The notes: generated by a model not told the origin, from the letters alone. A DNA stretch of 64,000 bases from Rhodobacterales bacterium HTCC2255 (GCA_000153745.1 DS022282.1:1718816-1782815); one strand, 5' to 3'; numbered from the stretch's first letter, positions 1-12,119 are shown. Translations and numbers: made by a program.

Positions 1-2
1 AA

Positions 3-284
3 AACGATTTTGATTTTTATGCATCAGGAGCAATCTCCTTAGGTGACTCCTCAGATCCAAGTCCTGCTCGAATTGAAAAAGTTCAGAAGAGAATACGTGA
101 TGAGGGTATTCAGTGTGTATTGGCTGAGCCACAATTTAAAAAGGGTTTAGTGGCTACAGTTATGGAGGGGAGTGATGCTACTGCAAGTGTCATAGATCCG
201 CTTGGTACTGAATTAGAGATGGGACCAAAACTATATACACAGCTCATTAAAAATATGGCTAAAACATTGAGAAATTGTCTCTGA
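3..284 (+). CDS. znuA: Zinc ABC transporter substrate-binding protein ZnuA, C-terminal part (5' truncated by window edge)
   Basis: The reading frame is open from the window edge to TGA at 282-284 and gives about 93 residues. The segment with SGAISLGDSSDPSPARI, then CVLAEPQFKKGLV and VIDPLGTELEMGPKLY, followed by a tail ending in NCL, matches the C-terminal lobe of ZnuA-type cluster A-I metal receptors, where a late IDPLG block precedes the last helix. ZnuA delivers periplasmic Zn2+ to the ZnuBC permease. The histidine-rich metal loop and signal peptide lie outside the window. A zinc role fits the Zur-like palindrome found near 38.7 kb, but no Zur site is visible here because the promoter is missing. 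Confidence 0.75.
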   Translation, partial: NDFDFYASGAISLGDSSDPSPARIEKVQKRIRDEGIQCVLAEPQFKKGLVATVMEGSDATASVIDPLGTELEMGPKLYTQLIKNMAKTLRNCL

Positions 285-305
285 AATATGTAAAATTATA
301 AAGAA

Positions 306-360
306 TTTCTCCAACATAAATATTTGATTAAAATTTAATTTTAAATTCTTGTTGGAGAAA
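306..360. terminator. Long-loop hairpin after znuA
   Basis: TTTCTCCAAC (306-315) is exactly complementary to GTTGGAGAAA (351-360), with a 35-base AT-rich loop. It sits 22 bases after the znuA stop. There is no strong U-run after the right arm, so it could equally be an mRNA 3'-end stabiliser. Nothing else is recognisable up to about 500. Confidence 0.4.
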
Positions 361-538
361 CACAAAATAACATATCTAGAGATTGATAATGTGATGGTAA
401 ATTTTTATGTTACACTCTGAAAATTAATATAATCATTTGGTATATGAGCCATACATAATATTTATGTTTACTCACTGGATATCAATTTAATAATTAAGTT
501 CTTTAATGGATTTAAAAAATGCAAAATGGGAATATAAA

Positions 539-769
539 ATGTCGGATAATGTAACAGACGAAAATTTTGATAAAATTCATGAAGCCATAGACACAACTAT
601 CACCAGTCTTGAAGATGCTGGAAGTGATTTGGGTGACATTGCACTCTGCATGTTTGTGGAGGGCGCCAATATACTTGAGCAAATGGGTTTATCCAAAGAG
701 GAGATTAGTGCCATGGCCTTGGATTTCTTATCATCAGATGAGACTAATATAGAAATTCCCAACGAATAA
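539..769 (+). CDS. Small acidic protein of unknown function
   Basis: An acidic polypeptide of 76 residues. An upstream in-frame ATG at 506 would give 87 residues, but ATG 539 is preferred because GGGA lies about 7 bases before it and the product then starts MSDNVTDENFDK. The body looks like two or three amphipathic helices (IHEAIDTTITSLEDA, then LCMFVEGANILEQMGLSKEEI) and the tail is Asp/Glu-rich. No signal peptide, membrane segment or recognised domain is visible. It stands alone between znuA and the exported-protein operon, on the same strand. Codon use looks native, so it is probably a real cytosolic protein, but no function can be assigned. Confidence 0.55.
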   Translation: MSDNVTDENFDKIHEAIDTTITSLEDAGSDLGDIALCMFVEGANILEQMGLSKEEISAMALDFLSSDETNIEIPNE

Positions 770-946
770 ATTCTGTACCAAATTTGAATCTTTATGATAT
801 AAAAATTTTCAATTATTTATATATATATCAAAAAAGCCCATATAAATTTATAGTATTGGTACTATTTTGATAATAAAGCATTAAATAGGTGTTGCAATAT
901 ATATCTGTTTCCTTAGTCTCATTAGGATTCTTAATGGAGATTTATA

Positions 947-1537
947 ATGAAACAATTAATTAAGTATATTTTATCAATTACGCTATTTATCATACCCTCA
1001 TTCAGTTTTGCTGGAGATCTAAATTGGGGTGACACCCTAATTGAAGATGCTAAAGACGTTAAGCAAGAAGCTTTTTGTCGCCTTGTAGAGACTTATAAAA
1101 CAAGAGCAAATGAGGCTAAGAATTCTATGAATCAAATTAAGATGATGGCAGTTTCCCAAGAACAGGCCGATGATCTTAAAGCTTTAATCAAAGATAAGAA
1201 ATATGAGAATTGGATTGCTCAAGTAAAAAGAGTGGATTTAGTTAAAGCAGGCGGAGCTGCCGAAAATAAATACAATGTAAAACTTTCAGCTGATCTTGGT
1301 TGTGGAGTTACAATTCATTCATCAGTAGAAGTAGATGATAAAAAAATTGGTGAAGTAAGCTCACCAATTCTTTTTAAACAATTAGAAAAAGTGTCATCTG
1401 GCGATTTTGTTCTAATCTCGGGTGAGTTTAAGAATGATTTTGTTGCAACGGAATTCTGTCTTGAATGTTCCATTGAAAATAAAGCAAAAAATACATCATT
1501 TGCTTCAACATACGATACTCTAGTGATGTTTAAATAA
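947..1537 (+). CDS. Exported protein with the Cys/NWI module (first of three tandem paralogs)
   Basis: A 196-aa protein with a clear Sec signal peptide (lysines at 2 and 6, hydrophobic core, likely cut after SFSFA at residue 22). GGAG stands 7 bases before the ATG. The mature part is a compact module: AFCRLVE around Cys44, a helical stretch, NWIAQVKRV, NKYNVKLSADLGCGV, then FKQLEKVSSGDFVLISGEF. The same order, FC...NWI.V...Y.V....C..V....QL..V..G....SG, occurs at the C-terminus of the next gene and through the third gene, so the three are paralogs. The conserved cysteines may form disulfides. It begins an operon (6-base gap to the next gene). The fold and function are not recognised; a periplasmic location is inferred. 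Confidence 0.7.
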   Translation: MKQLIKYILSITLFIIPSFSFAGDLNWGDTLIEDAKDVKQEAFCRLVETYKTRANEAKNSMNQIKMMAVSQEQADDLKALIKDKKYENWIAQVKRVDLVKAGGAAENKYNVKLSADLGCGVTIHSSVEVDDKKIGEVSSPILFKQLEKVSSGDFVLISGEFKNDFVATEFCLECSIENKAKNTSFASTYDTLVMFK

Positions 1538-1543
1538 CGATAA

Positions 1544-4500
1544 ATGATTTTCGATACTCCATTAATAAAAAAATACATACACAGATTTCTGATCTGTGTA
1601 TGTGTGCTTATGCCTGTTGGAGTGCAGGCTGATATATTAACATTTGATAAAGTATCCTTTATAAGAGAAAACAATGGTGGCGCTGCAAATTCATATTCAC
1701 AACTGCTTTTCAAGGTAGATTATCCAGTTATTGGAACAAAAAAATATCTCAACAGAAATAGTATCATGTTCACATTTGATACCGATAAAAATCTAAACAG
1801 AGTAAGAACTGACATTAGGTTTAAAAGAGATTGGTTGAAACCCAGAAAGTTTAAAAGTTCAAATAAACAATACAATGATTTCTATATTGGAAGCTATAAT
1901 CTTAATAGAAACCACATATCTGATTTGGGAACTTTAAGCCAAGAAGAAAAGACTGTTTTGGCGTGGATGATTGTAAATAGTGATGAATTAATTAATTATG
2001 CTCTAGATAGTAAAAAATACATACCCTCTGGAGCGCGTGCATATTGGGAAAGGGTAGCCAAAGGGCAAAAATTTGAAAAGAATGTACGAAAATATATAGG
2101 CCCAGAAGTAAGAAGCAAGATCAAAGAATATGAAAACTTTAGTCATTCTAAATTAATCCTAAAGAGAACAATACAGCCTAAACTAAAAGTACTAAAATAC
2201 TATAGTGGAGCGATTGATGGAATAGGCGGCCCAAAAACTACGACAGCTATCAAGGCATTCGAAAAAGAAAACGGATTACTCGTTGACGGAAAGTTATTTG
2301 GTAAAGAGAGAGCTTTGTTGGTTAGTCTTGCCGAACAAAAATCACCAAGTAAGAAAAAATATATTACAAAAAACGTTACAATCAGCACAGTTGAAGCCCA
2401 AGAGGCAATGATTAAGACTTATAAAAAACGTATAAGTTCACTCGTCAAAGAAAATATGCAACTGAAATCAAAAGCACATTCCTCTCAAAAATCAGATGCA
2501 GCATGGGACAACGATTTAAAAAATACAGTCAAGGGCCAAAAAAACATCATCCTTAGTATGAGGAAGAGAATTTCGAGTCTGATTAAAGAACGTAATAGCC
2601 TCCGTGATAACGATAATGGGTTAATATCTACAGATCCTGTAAAATATAAAGATATAGTAAATACTATTAGTAACCAAAGAAATATAATTAAAACACTTAG
2701 GGCACGCATTAGCGAATTAAGTAAAGAAAGCTCAAAAAATAATGGGACTTTAATCCAATCATTGAAAAATGAAAAAATGGCAAGTGACCAAAAGTTTTTT
2801 GATCTGAATAAAGGGCAAAAAAAATTAGAGCTGACTGCTCAAAATCAAAGGAATATTATTAAAACACTCAGAAGTCGTATTACCCAATTAACTTCAGAAC
2901 GCAATAACTCAGGAATAAGTGAAAACAATCAAGAGTTAAATGAACAGATTATAAAAAATTTAAGACAAAGAATTTCTGAATTGGCTAAGCAACGGAATGA
3001 TTCAAAATCTGCAGAAGCTTACAAAGACCTAGAAAACATGGTTCAAGGACAAAAAAATATAATCAAGAATTTAAGAAAGAGGGCTGCTGTTTTAATAAAA
3101 GAACGTAATAAATTTCGGGATAATAATGATAATGGGGTAATATCAGTTGATCCAGTCAACAATAATGATTTGGTAAGAACTAGTGAAAATCAAAGAAAAA
3201 TTATTGTTTCATTGAGACAGCGTCTTACTGACACCCAAAATGAGCGTAACAAACTCCGCAATAATGCCAAAAATAAATCAGATGGATCAACTGGCGGGTC
3301 AAATAAATATCTTATCACTTCATTAAAAAATGAATTAAATTCGTTGCAAATTAGATACGACGTTATTTTGAAACAGCGTGACAAATTTCGAAAGGCCGCG
3401 ACTCAAGGTGGTACAAAATTATCTGCCACAGCGGATAACCAAAGAAATACAATTGAAACACTTAGGAAGCGCATAGTCTCGTTAACTAATGAGCGAAATA
3501 CATTGCGTTCGGAGAAGTATATTGCATCAAATAAGTCATCTAACTTAAAAAAATCTGAAGCTAGAATTACACAACTTGAGTCAGAATTAGCTGTGCAAAA
3601 AGGTAGTATTAAAGGTTTCAGAAATAAATATGCTGAACTTCAACGAGAAAATATTAAGTTGCAAGTGAGTTTAGATAGTTCAGCTGGGAACTCTTTAAGC
3701 GACAAAAATCAGCTTACTAATTTGCAAGATAAGTATCAGAATTTATATATAAAAAATAACACATTAAAAGTTGATTTTGATAAATTAGACAGAAAATATA
3801 ACCAACTTACCTTAAACGTTGAAGATAAAAAAAATAAAGATTTTGAAAACCTTCAGAGGATAAATGAAGAATTAAGTATGTCTCTTCAGAAACAAAAGAT
3901 AGTTGCGTATGATGCAATTAGCGGAAAATCCGACATTGAGAGGAAGCTCAAAATTGCACAGTCTGAGACTACAGAACTTAACAGTCAGATGAAAGATTTT
4001 AATAATATAGCAAACGCGAATGGTGTTTTAAAGAACGACTTAAGTCAGGCTAGATCTCAAATAAAGTCACTCAATAATGAATTGGATCTATCAAGAAATA
4101 GTGCCTCCGCTGAACTTGCAAAGACATTAGCCAAAATAGCCATGCTTGAAGAAGAATTGGAAAAATCAAAAAATAAATTTGCTGAACTTGAAAAAGAAAA
4201 GGGTTCAACAAAAAATGGGCAACAAAGAGGCTTTGTTTTATCTAGTGAATGGGATGGATTGAAACAGTGGATTACCCCACAACAGATTAGATTTTGTACG
4301 ATACTATCAGATTATGACCGTGAAAAAATTTCTGCCCAGGAAAGTGGAAACCAGTTAAAACAAAATCTAGCGATTGATAATCGGGATGCTGATATTGATG
4401 CATTGCTATTGGGGCGAAATTCACAAGAAAAAGGTTATTTCAGGAATTGGATTGGTACTGTTGAGCAAGTCTTTGCCATTTACCAAGAAAATGAGGATGG

Positions 4501-4849
4501 CGATGAAGAGCTTGCAGCAGGGGTTGTAATCAAAACACCTTGTAACAGTGTCACAGTAGGATCAGGGCGAGTAAAATCGGCTGACAATGAGCGATATGAG
4601 GGCACTGCATTTCCATCAGACCCTATTTACTCTCAACTTTCACAAGTTTCAAAAGGAGACCCAATTTTATTTGAGGGCTCTCTCTTAACATATCAAGATA
4701 CTGGAGAAGCTAATCGGTCCAGTAAACCAAGATTTTTCACTAATGTAGATAGTAGCGTTAATGATGTCGAAGCAGAAAAAGCTAAGAAGAGAGACAAAAT
4801 AAACGCCCCTGATTATTTTGTTAAAATCGATTACTTATCAAAGTTATAA
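1544..4849 (+). CDS. Giant exported coiled-coil protein with peptidoglycan-binding domain and C-terminal Cys/NWI module
   Basis: A protein of 1101 aa. Residues 1-30 form a signal peptide ending near GVQA. Residues about 31-200 are unrecognised. Residues about 205-262 look like a PG_binding_1 domain (VLKYYSGAIDGIGGPKT, AIKAFEKENGLLVDG). Residues about 280-890 are an extremely Lys/Asn/Gln/Glu-rich coiled coil containing at least seven degenerate copies of a heptad unit of the form Q.NII..LR.RI..L..ERN. Residues about 896-1060 repeat the module of the flanking genes: IRFC, RNWIGTVEQV, TPCNSV, PIYSQLSQVSKGDPILFEG. The gene is 6 bases after its upstream neighbour and 3 bases before the downstream one. 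The layout suggests a periplasm-spanning or wall-anchored scaffold; that is inference. Confidence 0.75.
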   Translation: MIFDTPLIKKYIHRFLICVCVLMPVGVQADILTFDKVSFIRENNGGAANSYSQLLFKVDYPVIGTKKYLNRNSIMFTFDTDKNLNRVRTDIRFKRDWLKPRKFKSSNKQYNDFYIGSYNLNRNHISDLGTLSQEEKTVLAWMIVNSDELINYALDSKKYIPSGARAYWERVAKGQKFEKNVRKYIGPEVRSKIKEYENFSHSKLILKRTIQPKLKVLKYYSGAIDGIGGPKTTTAIKAFEKENGLLVDGKLFGKERALLVSLAEQKSPSKKKYITKNVTISTVEAQEAMIKTYKKRISSLVKENMQLKSKAHSSQKSDAAWDNDLKNTVKGQKNIILSMRKRISSLIKERNSLRDNDNGLISTDPVKYKDIVNTISNQRNIIKTLRARISELSKESSKNNGTLIQSLKNEKMASDQKFFDLNKGQKKLELTAQNQRNIIKTLRSRITQLTSERNNSGISENNQELNEQIIKNLRQRISELAKQRNDSKSAEAYKDLENMVQGQKNIIKNLRKRAAVLIKERNKFRDNNDNGVISVDPVNNNDLVRTSENQRKIIVSLRQRLTDTQNERNKLRNNAKNKSDGSTGGSNKYLITSLKNELNSLQIRYDVILKQRDKFRKAATQGGTKLSATADNQRNTIETLRKRIVSLTNERNTLRSEKYIASNKSSNLKKSEARITQLESELAVQKGSIKGFRNKYAELQRENIKLQVSLDSSAGNSLSDKNQLTNLQDKYQNLYIKNNTLKVDFDKLDRKYNQLTLNVEDKKNKDFENLQRINEELSMSLQKQKIVAYDAISGKSDIERKLKIAQSETTELNSQMKDFNNIANANGVLKNDLSQARSQIKSLNNELDLSRNSASAELAKTLAKIAMLEEELEKSKNKFAELEKEKGSTKNGQQRGFVLSSEWDGLKQWITPQQIRFCTILSDYDREKISAQESGNQLKQNLAIDNRDADIDALLLGRNSQEKGYFRNWIGTVEQVFAIYQENEDGDEELAAGVVIKTPCNSVTVGSGRVKSADNERYEGTAFPSDPIYSQLSQVSKGDPILFEGSLLTYQDTGEANRSSKPRFFTNVDSSVNDVEAEKAKKRDKINAPDYFVKIDYLSKL

Positions 4850-4852
4850 CAA

Positions 4853-5317
4853 ATGATTAATTTTACTAAATCTATAATTTGTACGTTAATAATGTTAGTA
4901 TTTGCAGCGTGTGACAATGCACCGTCTCCAACAATCCCTATAGATAAAACAAAACAAAATCCACCAATTATTGTAGATCCTCCATTTTCCCAATACAAAA
5001 AGCTCATACCATCAAAACAGATCGCATTTTGTAGAAATCTTTTCAATGGTACAAATTTAGAGACTTTCAAATTCCAAAACTGGATTGCCGAAGTTGATAC
5101 ATTATCAAGGTATGGAGATAATAAATACAAGGTAAATTTAGAAACGCCATGTTCGTCTGTTGAAACAAGGGGCAAATGGACGGTTTTACCAGATAATCCA
5201 ATTTACAGTCAGCTGGCTAAAGTTGAAAAAGGTCAAGCCGTCTTCATTAGTGGTTCATATACTGTGACTAAGAATAGCTCTACTGTTGACTTAAATTATT
5301 TTTCAATCGCTTGGTAA
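4853..5317 (+). CDS. Lipoprotein with the Cys/NWI module (third tandem paralog)
   Basis: A protein of 154 aa. The signal sequence ends in the lipobox VFAAC with Cys20, so it is a lipoprotein, and Asp at +2 suggests inner-membrane retention by the Lol rule known in enterobacteria. A Pro-rich linker follows, then the shared module: IAFCRNLF, FQNWIAEVDTL, NKYKVNLETPCSSV, PIYSQLAKVEKGQAVFISGSY. The last block is nearly the same as in the 1101-aa neighbour (PIYSQLSQVSKG), supporting recent tandem duplication. There is no good Shine-Dalgarno; with 3 bases between genes it is probably translationally coupled. Function unknown. Confidence 0.7.
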   Translation: MINFTKSIICTLIMLVFAACDNAPSPTIPIDKTKQNPPIIVDPPFSQYKKLIPSKQIAFCRNLFNGTNLETFKFQNWIAEVDTLSRYGDNKYKVNLETPCSSVETRGKWTVLPDNPIYSQLAKVEKGQAVFISGSYTVTKNSSTVDLNYFSIAW

Positions 5318-5330
5318 GTTAAGAGCTAGT

Positions 5331-5396
5331 TAACGAGCCCATGTTTGATACTAGAAATCGCAAAAAACTAGGGAAGATATAGGCTCGTTATGATAC
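5331..5396. repeat. Hairpin repeat, copy 1 (ends TAACGAGCC / GGCTCGTTA)
   Basis: TAACGAGCC (5331-5339) is the exact complement of GGCTCGTTA (5382-5390). The interior holds a second short inverted pair, CTAG at 5351-5354 and 5368-5371. The right end CTCGTTATGATA (5385-5396) is repeated exactly at 5519-5530 in copy 2. The TAAC...GTTA ends with an imperfect middle are reminiscent of integron attC sites, but GTTATGA departs from the GTTRRRY core consensus. Confidence 0.5.
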
Positions 5397-5412
5397 ATAA
5401 TATCATCAAGTT

Positions 5413-5441
5413 ATTAATAATCAATAGGAAGTATTATTAAT
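5413..5441. repeat. AT-rich inverted repeat between the twin hairpins
   Basis: ATTAATAAT (5413-5421) and ATTATTAAT (5433-5441) are perfect complements around an 11-base loop. With such AT-rich arms it is weak as a transcription terminator by itself. It lies between the two CTCGTTATGATA hairpins. Confidence 0.35.
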
Positions 5442-5460
5442 TATAATATATGAGTTAAAC

Positions 5461-5530
5461 AACGAGTTTGTGTGAAATGCTAAGGGGGAGAAGCTACCAT
5501 AATGGTGTCTACACAAACTCGTTATGATAT
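5461..5530. repeat. Hairpin repeat, copy 2 (13-bp perfect stem)
   Basis: AACGAGTTTGTGT (5461-5473) pairs perfectly with ACACAAACTCGTT (5511-5523). An inner hairpin ACCAT/ATGGT lies at 5496-5506. It ends in the same CTCGTTATGATA (5519-5530) as copy 1, while the stems differ by compensatory changes (GCC/GGC against TTTGTGT/ACACAAA). This means the folded structure, not the sequence, is conserved. Confidence 0.55.
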
Positions 5531-5585
5531 TAATTAGTACTGATTGCCAATGTGTCAAGGAAGTTTTTAAATTTTTTATTAATTT

Positions 5586-5843
5586 TTAAAAATATGCATC
5601 TGCTGAGACTATTATGATTACGAGAGCTGCGCATAAACACAAATAAAGTATGATGAGTTTGCGAACTTTCTTTCTATTATTTATACGTCTTTCTTGAATT
5701 TCTTCTTCAGTCGGCTTTGGTCGACTGCGTTTTACTTTATAATCACTGATAGAGCCACGCATCCAATTGAAGACATTACTTATCGCCCAGAAAACGATCC
5801 CAGCAAGAAGTATACCCGCGGCTAATCTTAGAATTACAATCAT
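5586..5843 (-). CDS. Small two-helix membrane protein, unknown
   Basis: A protein of 85 aa. It has a hydrophobic helix at residues 2-25 (RLAAGILLAGIVFWAI), a highly basic cytoplasmic loop with KVKRSRPKPTEEEIQERRINNRKKVRK, and a second hydrophobic helix (LIILYLCLCAALVIIIV) near the C-terminus. It stands alone, antisense to its neighbours. Two transmembrane segments bracketing a basic linker suggest an inner-membrane protein with both ends on the periplasmic side. No family is recognised. Confidence 0.6.
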   Translation of the reverse strand: MIVILRLAAGILLAGIVFWAISNVFNWMRGSISDYKVKRSRPKPTEEEIQERRINNRKKVRKLIILYLCLCAALVIIIVSADAYF

Positions 5844-5992
5844 CTTAAACCTATCCGTTTATGTTCCAAACATAGACACTTATACTTTAAACTTGTTACG
5901 AATATGTGCAATGATAGCTTCTATATAGTTCTTATGATAATTTTTATAAGGGTTCTAGGCTCTTATTTATTTGTAAAGCGACTGAGGATAAA

Positions 5993-6457
5993 ATGACAAA
6001 ATATAACGGCAAGTGTTCATGCGGTCAGGTACAGTATACATTAAATAGTGACCCAATATTTACTCACGCGTGCCATTGCTCTTTGTGTCAGAGATATACG
6101 GCCTCCGCATTCATTGTGCACTCATTAATGGAGACAAGTAACTTCACTCTTACTAGGGGATCTTTAAGTGAGACTGTAGGTCCATCCGGAAGTGGCAAGG
6201 GGCATGTAATAAAAAGATGCCCAAATTGTGGGGACCAGATTTATAGCCACTTCATGGGATTGAATAACTTACTTGTTTTGAAGACCACCACTCTCAGTAA
6301 TGCCAATGAACTTCCCCCGCAGGCGCATGTTTTTTTAGATAGTAAGCTTGAATGGTTGAAACTTAGTGATAATATTCCAAAGTTTGATAAGTTTTACAGG
6401 CGTGAAGAAATTTATTCTGATGAGAGCTTAGAGAGAATGAAAATAGCTTTACAATAA
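5993..6457 (+). CDS. GFA/CENP-V family zinc protein
   Basis: A protein of 154 aa with the cysteine pattern of the GFA family: CSCGQVQY near residue 8-10, CHCSLCQRYTASAF in the 27-40 region, and CPNCGDQIYSHF later. These Cys pairs bind structural and catalytic zinc in the glutathione-dependent formaldehyde-activating fold (a beta-tent sandwich). Most family members are uncharacterised; the link to formaldehyde and glutathione is disputed outside Paracoccus Gfa. The protein lacks a signal peptide and is cytosolic. It is followed after 47 bases by a small gene on the same strand. Confidence 0.85.
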   Translation: MTKYNGKCSCGQVQYTLNSDPIFTHACHCSLCQRYTASAFIVHSLMETSNFTLTRGSLSETVGPSGSGKGHVIKRCPNCGDQIYSHFMGLNNLLVLKTTTLSNANELPPQAHVFLDSKLEWLKLSDNIPKFDKFYRREEIYSDESLERMKIALQ

Positions 6458-6504
6458 TCAGCTTTTTTCAAATATTATCATAATCATTGTAATGGAGTAC
6501 TGGC

Positions 6505-6723
6505 GTGGAATTTTTACTTGTATGGATTTTGAGTGGAAATGTATTGGATAGTGGGTTGCGATATGATGACGCCGCGAGTTGCTACGCATCCGCCCAAAAC
6601 AGTGGTATGGAATTAAAGGGGATAGGGCTTAATGGCCTACAATTTACATGCATACCAGTTTCTGAGGATGATGATCTAAAGTTGTTAATTCCGTCTACTC
6701 CGCGGTCATCATTTCCGTTCTGA
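6505..6723 (+). CDS. Small protein of unknown function (GTG start)
   Basis: A protein of 72 aa starting at GTG 6505, with GGAG 8 bases upstream. The hydrophobic N-terminus (EFLLVWILSGNVL) could be a short signal or membrane segment. The rest has two cysteines (SCYASAQ and FTCIPV), which in an exported protein could pair. The pattern of YDDAASCYASA followed by FTCIPV resembles small periplasmic alphaproteobacterial proteins, but no family is recognised. It lies 26 bases before the 1014-aa exported protein and may be co-transcribed with it. Confidence 0.5.
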   Translation: MEFLLVWILSGNVLDSGLRYDDAASCYASAQNSGMELKGIGLNGLQFTCIPVSEDDDLKLLIPSTPRSSFPF

Positions 6724-6749
6724 TTGATATAAATCAAGACTATGGTATC

Positions 6750-10813
<4,064 letters not shown>

Positions 10814-10820
10814 TTATTTT

Positions 10821-10838
10821 ATTACAAAGTATTGTAAT
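10821..10838. promoter_or_regulatory. Palindrome between trxB and the Lrp-type gene, possible Lrp operator
   Basis: ATTACAA (10821-10827) and TTGTAAT (10832-10838) form a perfect inverted repeat around AGTA. It lies about 57 bp before the regulator start and 90 bp from trxB. Lrp/AsnC proteins bind AT-rich palindromes of this size and often repress their own gene, so this is the best operator candidate in the region; the assignment is inference. Confidence 0.4.
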
Positions 10839-10894
10839 TTAATTGCGCAAGATTGATTGTATGTGTAAGATTATGTGAAATAAGGAAATATTGA

Positions 10895-11371
10895 ATGCAT
10901 AAGCTCGATGATATTGATTTGCAAATACTTAAGCTTCTTCAGGAAGATGGTAGGATGAGCAACGTAGAAATCTCTGCGCAAGTGGGGCTATCTGCTCCGC
11001 CGTGTTTGCGTAGAATTAGGGCACTCGAAGATGCAGGCCTCATTAGGGGATATCATGGCATTGTCGATGGCAAGGCACTTGGATTTGATGTGCAGGTTTT
11101 CGCAATGGTTGGATTGCATTCCCAGGCGGAGGCAGATTTGCAGGCTTTTGAGGCAAAATGCCTCAAGTGGGATTATGTGCGCGAGTGCCACATGTTGAAT
11201 GGTGAAATTGATTTTGTCTTAAAATGTGTCGCGCCAGATTTATCAAGTTTTCAAAGTTTTCTGACTGAAAAGCTCACAAGCGCAGACAATGTGGCGAGCG
11301 TGAAAACATCGCTTGTAATTAGGTGTGCAAAAGATGTTCCAGGCGTGCCAATTTTAATGTCTAAAGAGTAA
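10895..11371 (+). CDS. Lrp/AsnC family transcriptional regulator
   Basis: A protein of 158 aa with the two-domain Lrp architecture. The N-terminal winged helix-turn-helix (LDDIDLQILKLLQEDGRMSN, then SAPPCLRRIRALEDAGLIRGY) is followed by a RAM/ActR ligand-binding domain (VFAMVGLHSQAEADL, VRECHMLNGEIDFVLKCVAPDL). Such proteins sense amino acids and act as octamers. The divergent trxB partner suggests, without proof, that it may influence thiol metabolism; in many alphaproteobacteria the pair is adjacent. Its 3' end overlaps the converging pgeF gene by 11 bases. Confidence 0.92.
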   Translation: MHKLDDIDLQILKLLQEDGRMSNVEISAQVGLSAPPCLRRIRALEDAGLIRGYHGIVDGKALGFDVQVFAMVGLHSQAEADLQAFEAKCLKWDYVRECHMLNGEIDFVLKCVAPDLSSFQSFLTEKLTSADNVASVKTSLVIRCAKDVPGVPILMSKE

Positions 11372-12119
11372 TGACAGAAATAAGCCGCCCATAATCGGGC
11401 TCACCTAAGTGTGTGGATTTTCTGTATGAATAGAATTTATCACTATCCTCGTACGTACAATGGCCTGTCCACTCAGGGCTCGTAATTCCGGCATTTCTCA
11501 AAGAGTGTAGGCAGAACCCGGGCAAGTCGAAGTGGTATTTATTGGTTTTGCCATTGGCAAAAAACCTCATGTTGTACTGATCCTCAAGTAGAAAGGTTTC
11601 AAGGAATTCCTCACCCACTTCGTAATTCTTTTGGCTAATGCATGGGCCCACGACAGCTTGAATGTTTGAAATATCTGCACCTAATTTGGTCATTTCTTTA
11701 ATAGTGTTTTGCGCAATACCTTTTATGGCGCCCTGCCACCCTGAATGCGCTGCGCCAATTACTCCAGCAGTCTGATCGCAAAAAAGAATTGGCGCACAAT
11801 CTGCCGTGAGTATCCCAATTGCTTGGCCTTCTGTTTTGGAGACAATTGCATCAGCCTTTGGAGTTGAGACAGTTTCCTGCTCTAGACTTATAATTACATC
11901 TGCAGAATGTATTTGATGTACGGTCATTAATTTATCCAAGGTAACGCCCATTGCGTCGCATACCATTAATTTATTCTTGGTAACTGCATCTGATTGATCG
12001 CTTGAACCTACACCGCAATTCAGCCCTTTAAATATCCCACTTGAGACGCCACCATGTCTGGTGAAAAAGCCGTGCTTGTGTGAGGCAAGCCGGTCGGATG
12101 TAATTATTTGAAGTGTCAT
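11361..12119 (-). CDS. pgeF: Multicopper-type polyphenol oxidase / purine nucleoside phosphorylase (YfiH/PgeF family)
   Basis: A protein of 252 aa. Family motifs are complete: FFTRHGGVSSGIF near the N-terminus, VHQIHSADV, ADAIVSKTEGQAIGILTADCAPILF, GAAHSGWQGAIKG, and VGPCISQKNYEVG. The His/Cys/His residues (H of HQIHSAD, C of TADC, H of AAHSGW) are the metal/catalytic set of this family, shown to cleave purine nucleosides (adenosine, inosine) and, in YfiH, to edit peptidoglycan precursors. Its ATG overlaps the stop of the upstream methyltransferase gene by 4 bases, so lgt, midA-like and pgeF form one operon. Confidence 0.93.
   Translation of the reverse strand: MTLQIITSDRLASHKHGFFTRHGGVSSGIFKGLNCGVGSSDQSDAVTKNKLMVCDAMGVTLDKLMTVHQIHSADVIISLEQETVSTPKADAIVSKTEGQAIGILTADCAPILFCDQTAGVIGAAHSGWQGAIKGIAQNTIKEMTKLGADISNIQAVVGPCISQKNYEVGEEFLETFLLEDQYNMRFFANGKTNKYHFDLPGFCLHSLRNAGITSPEWTGHCTYEDSDKFYSYRKSTHLGEPDYGRLISVITL

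Noticed and set aside
1315-1713. 132-aa minus-strand frame across the first two exported-protein genes
   Set aside because: It overlaps two well-supported genes with signal peptides and shared modules; it has no ribosome site or recognisable family.
5331-5530. True integron attC array
   Set aside because: The core GTTATGA differs from GTTRRRY, the upstream RYYYAAC does not fit, no cassette ORF lies between the two elements and no integrase is present. Kept only as a structured repeat.
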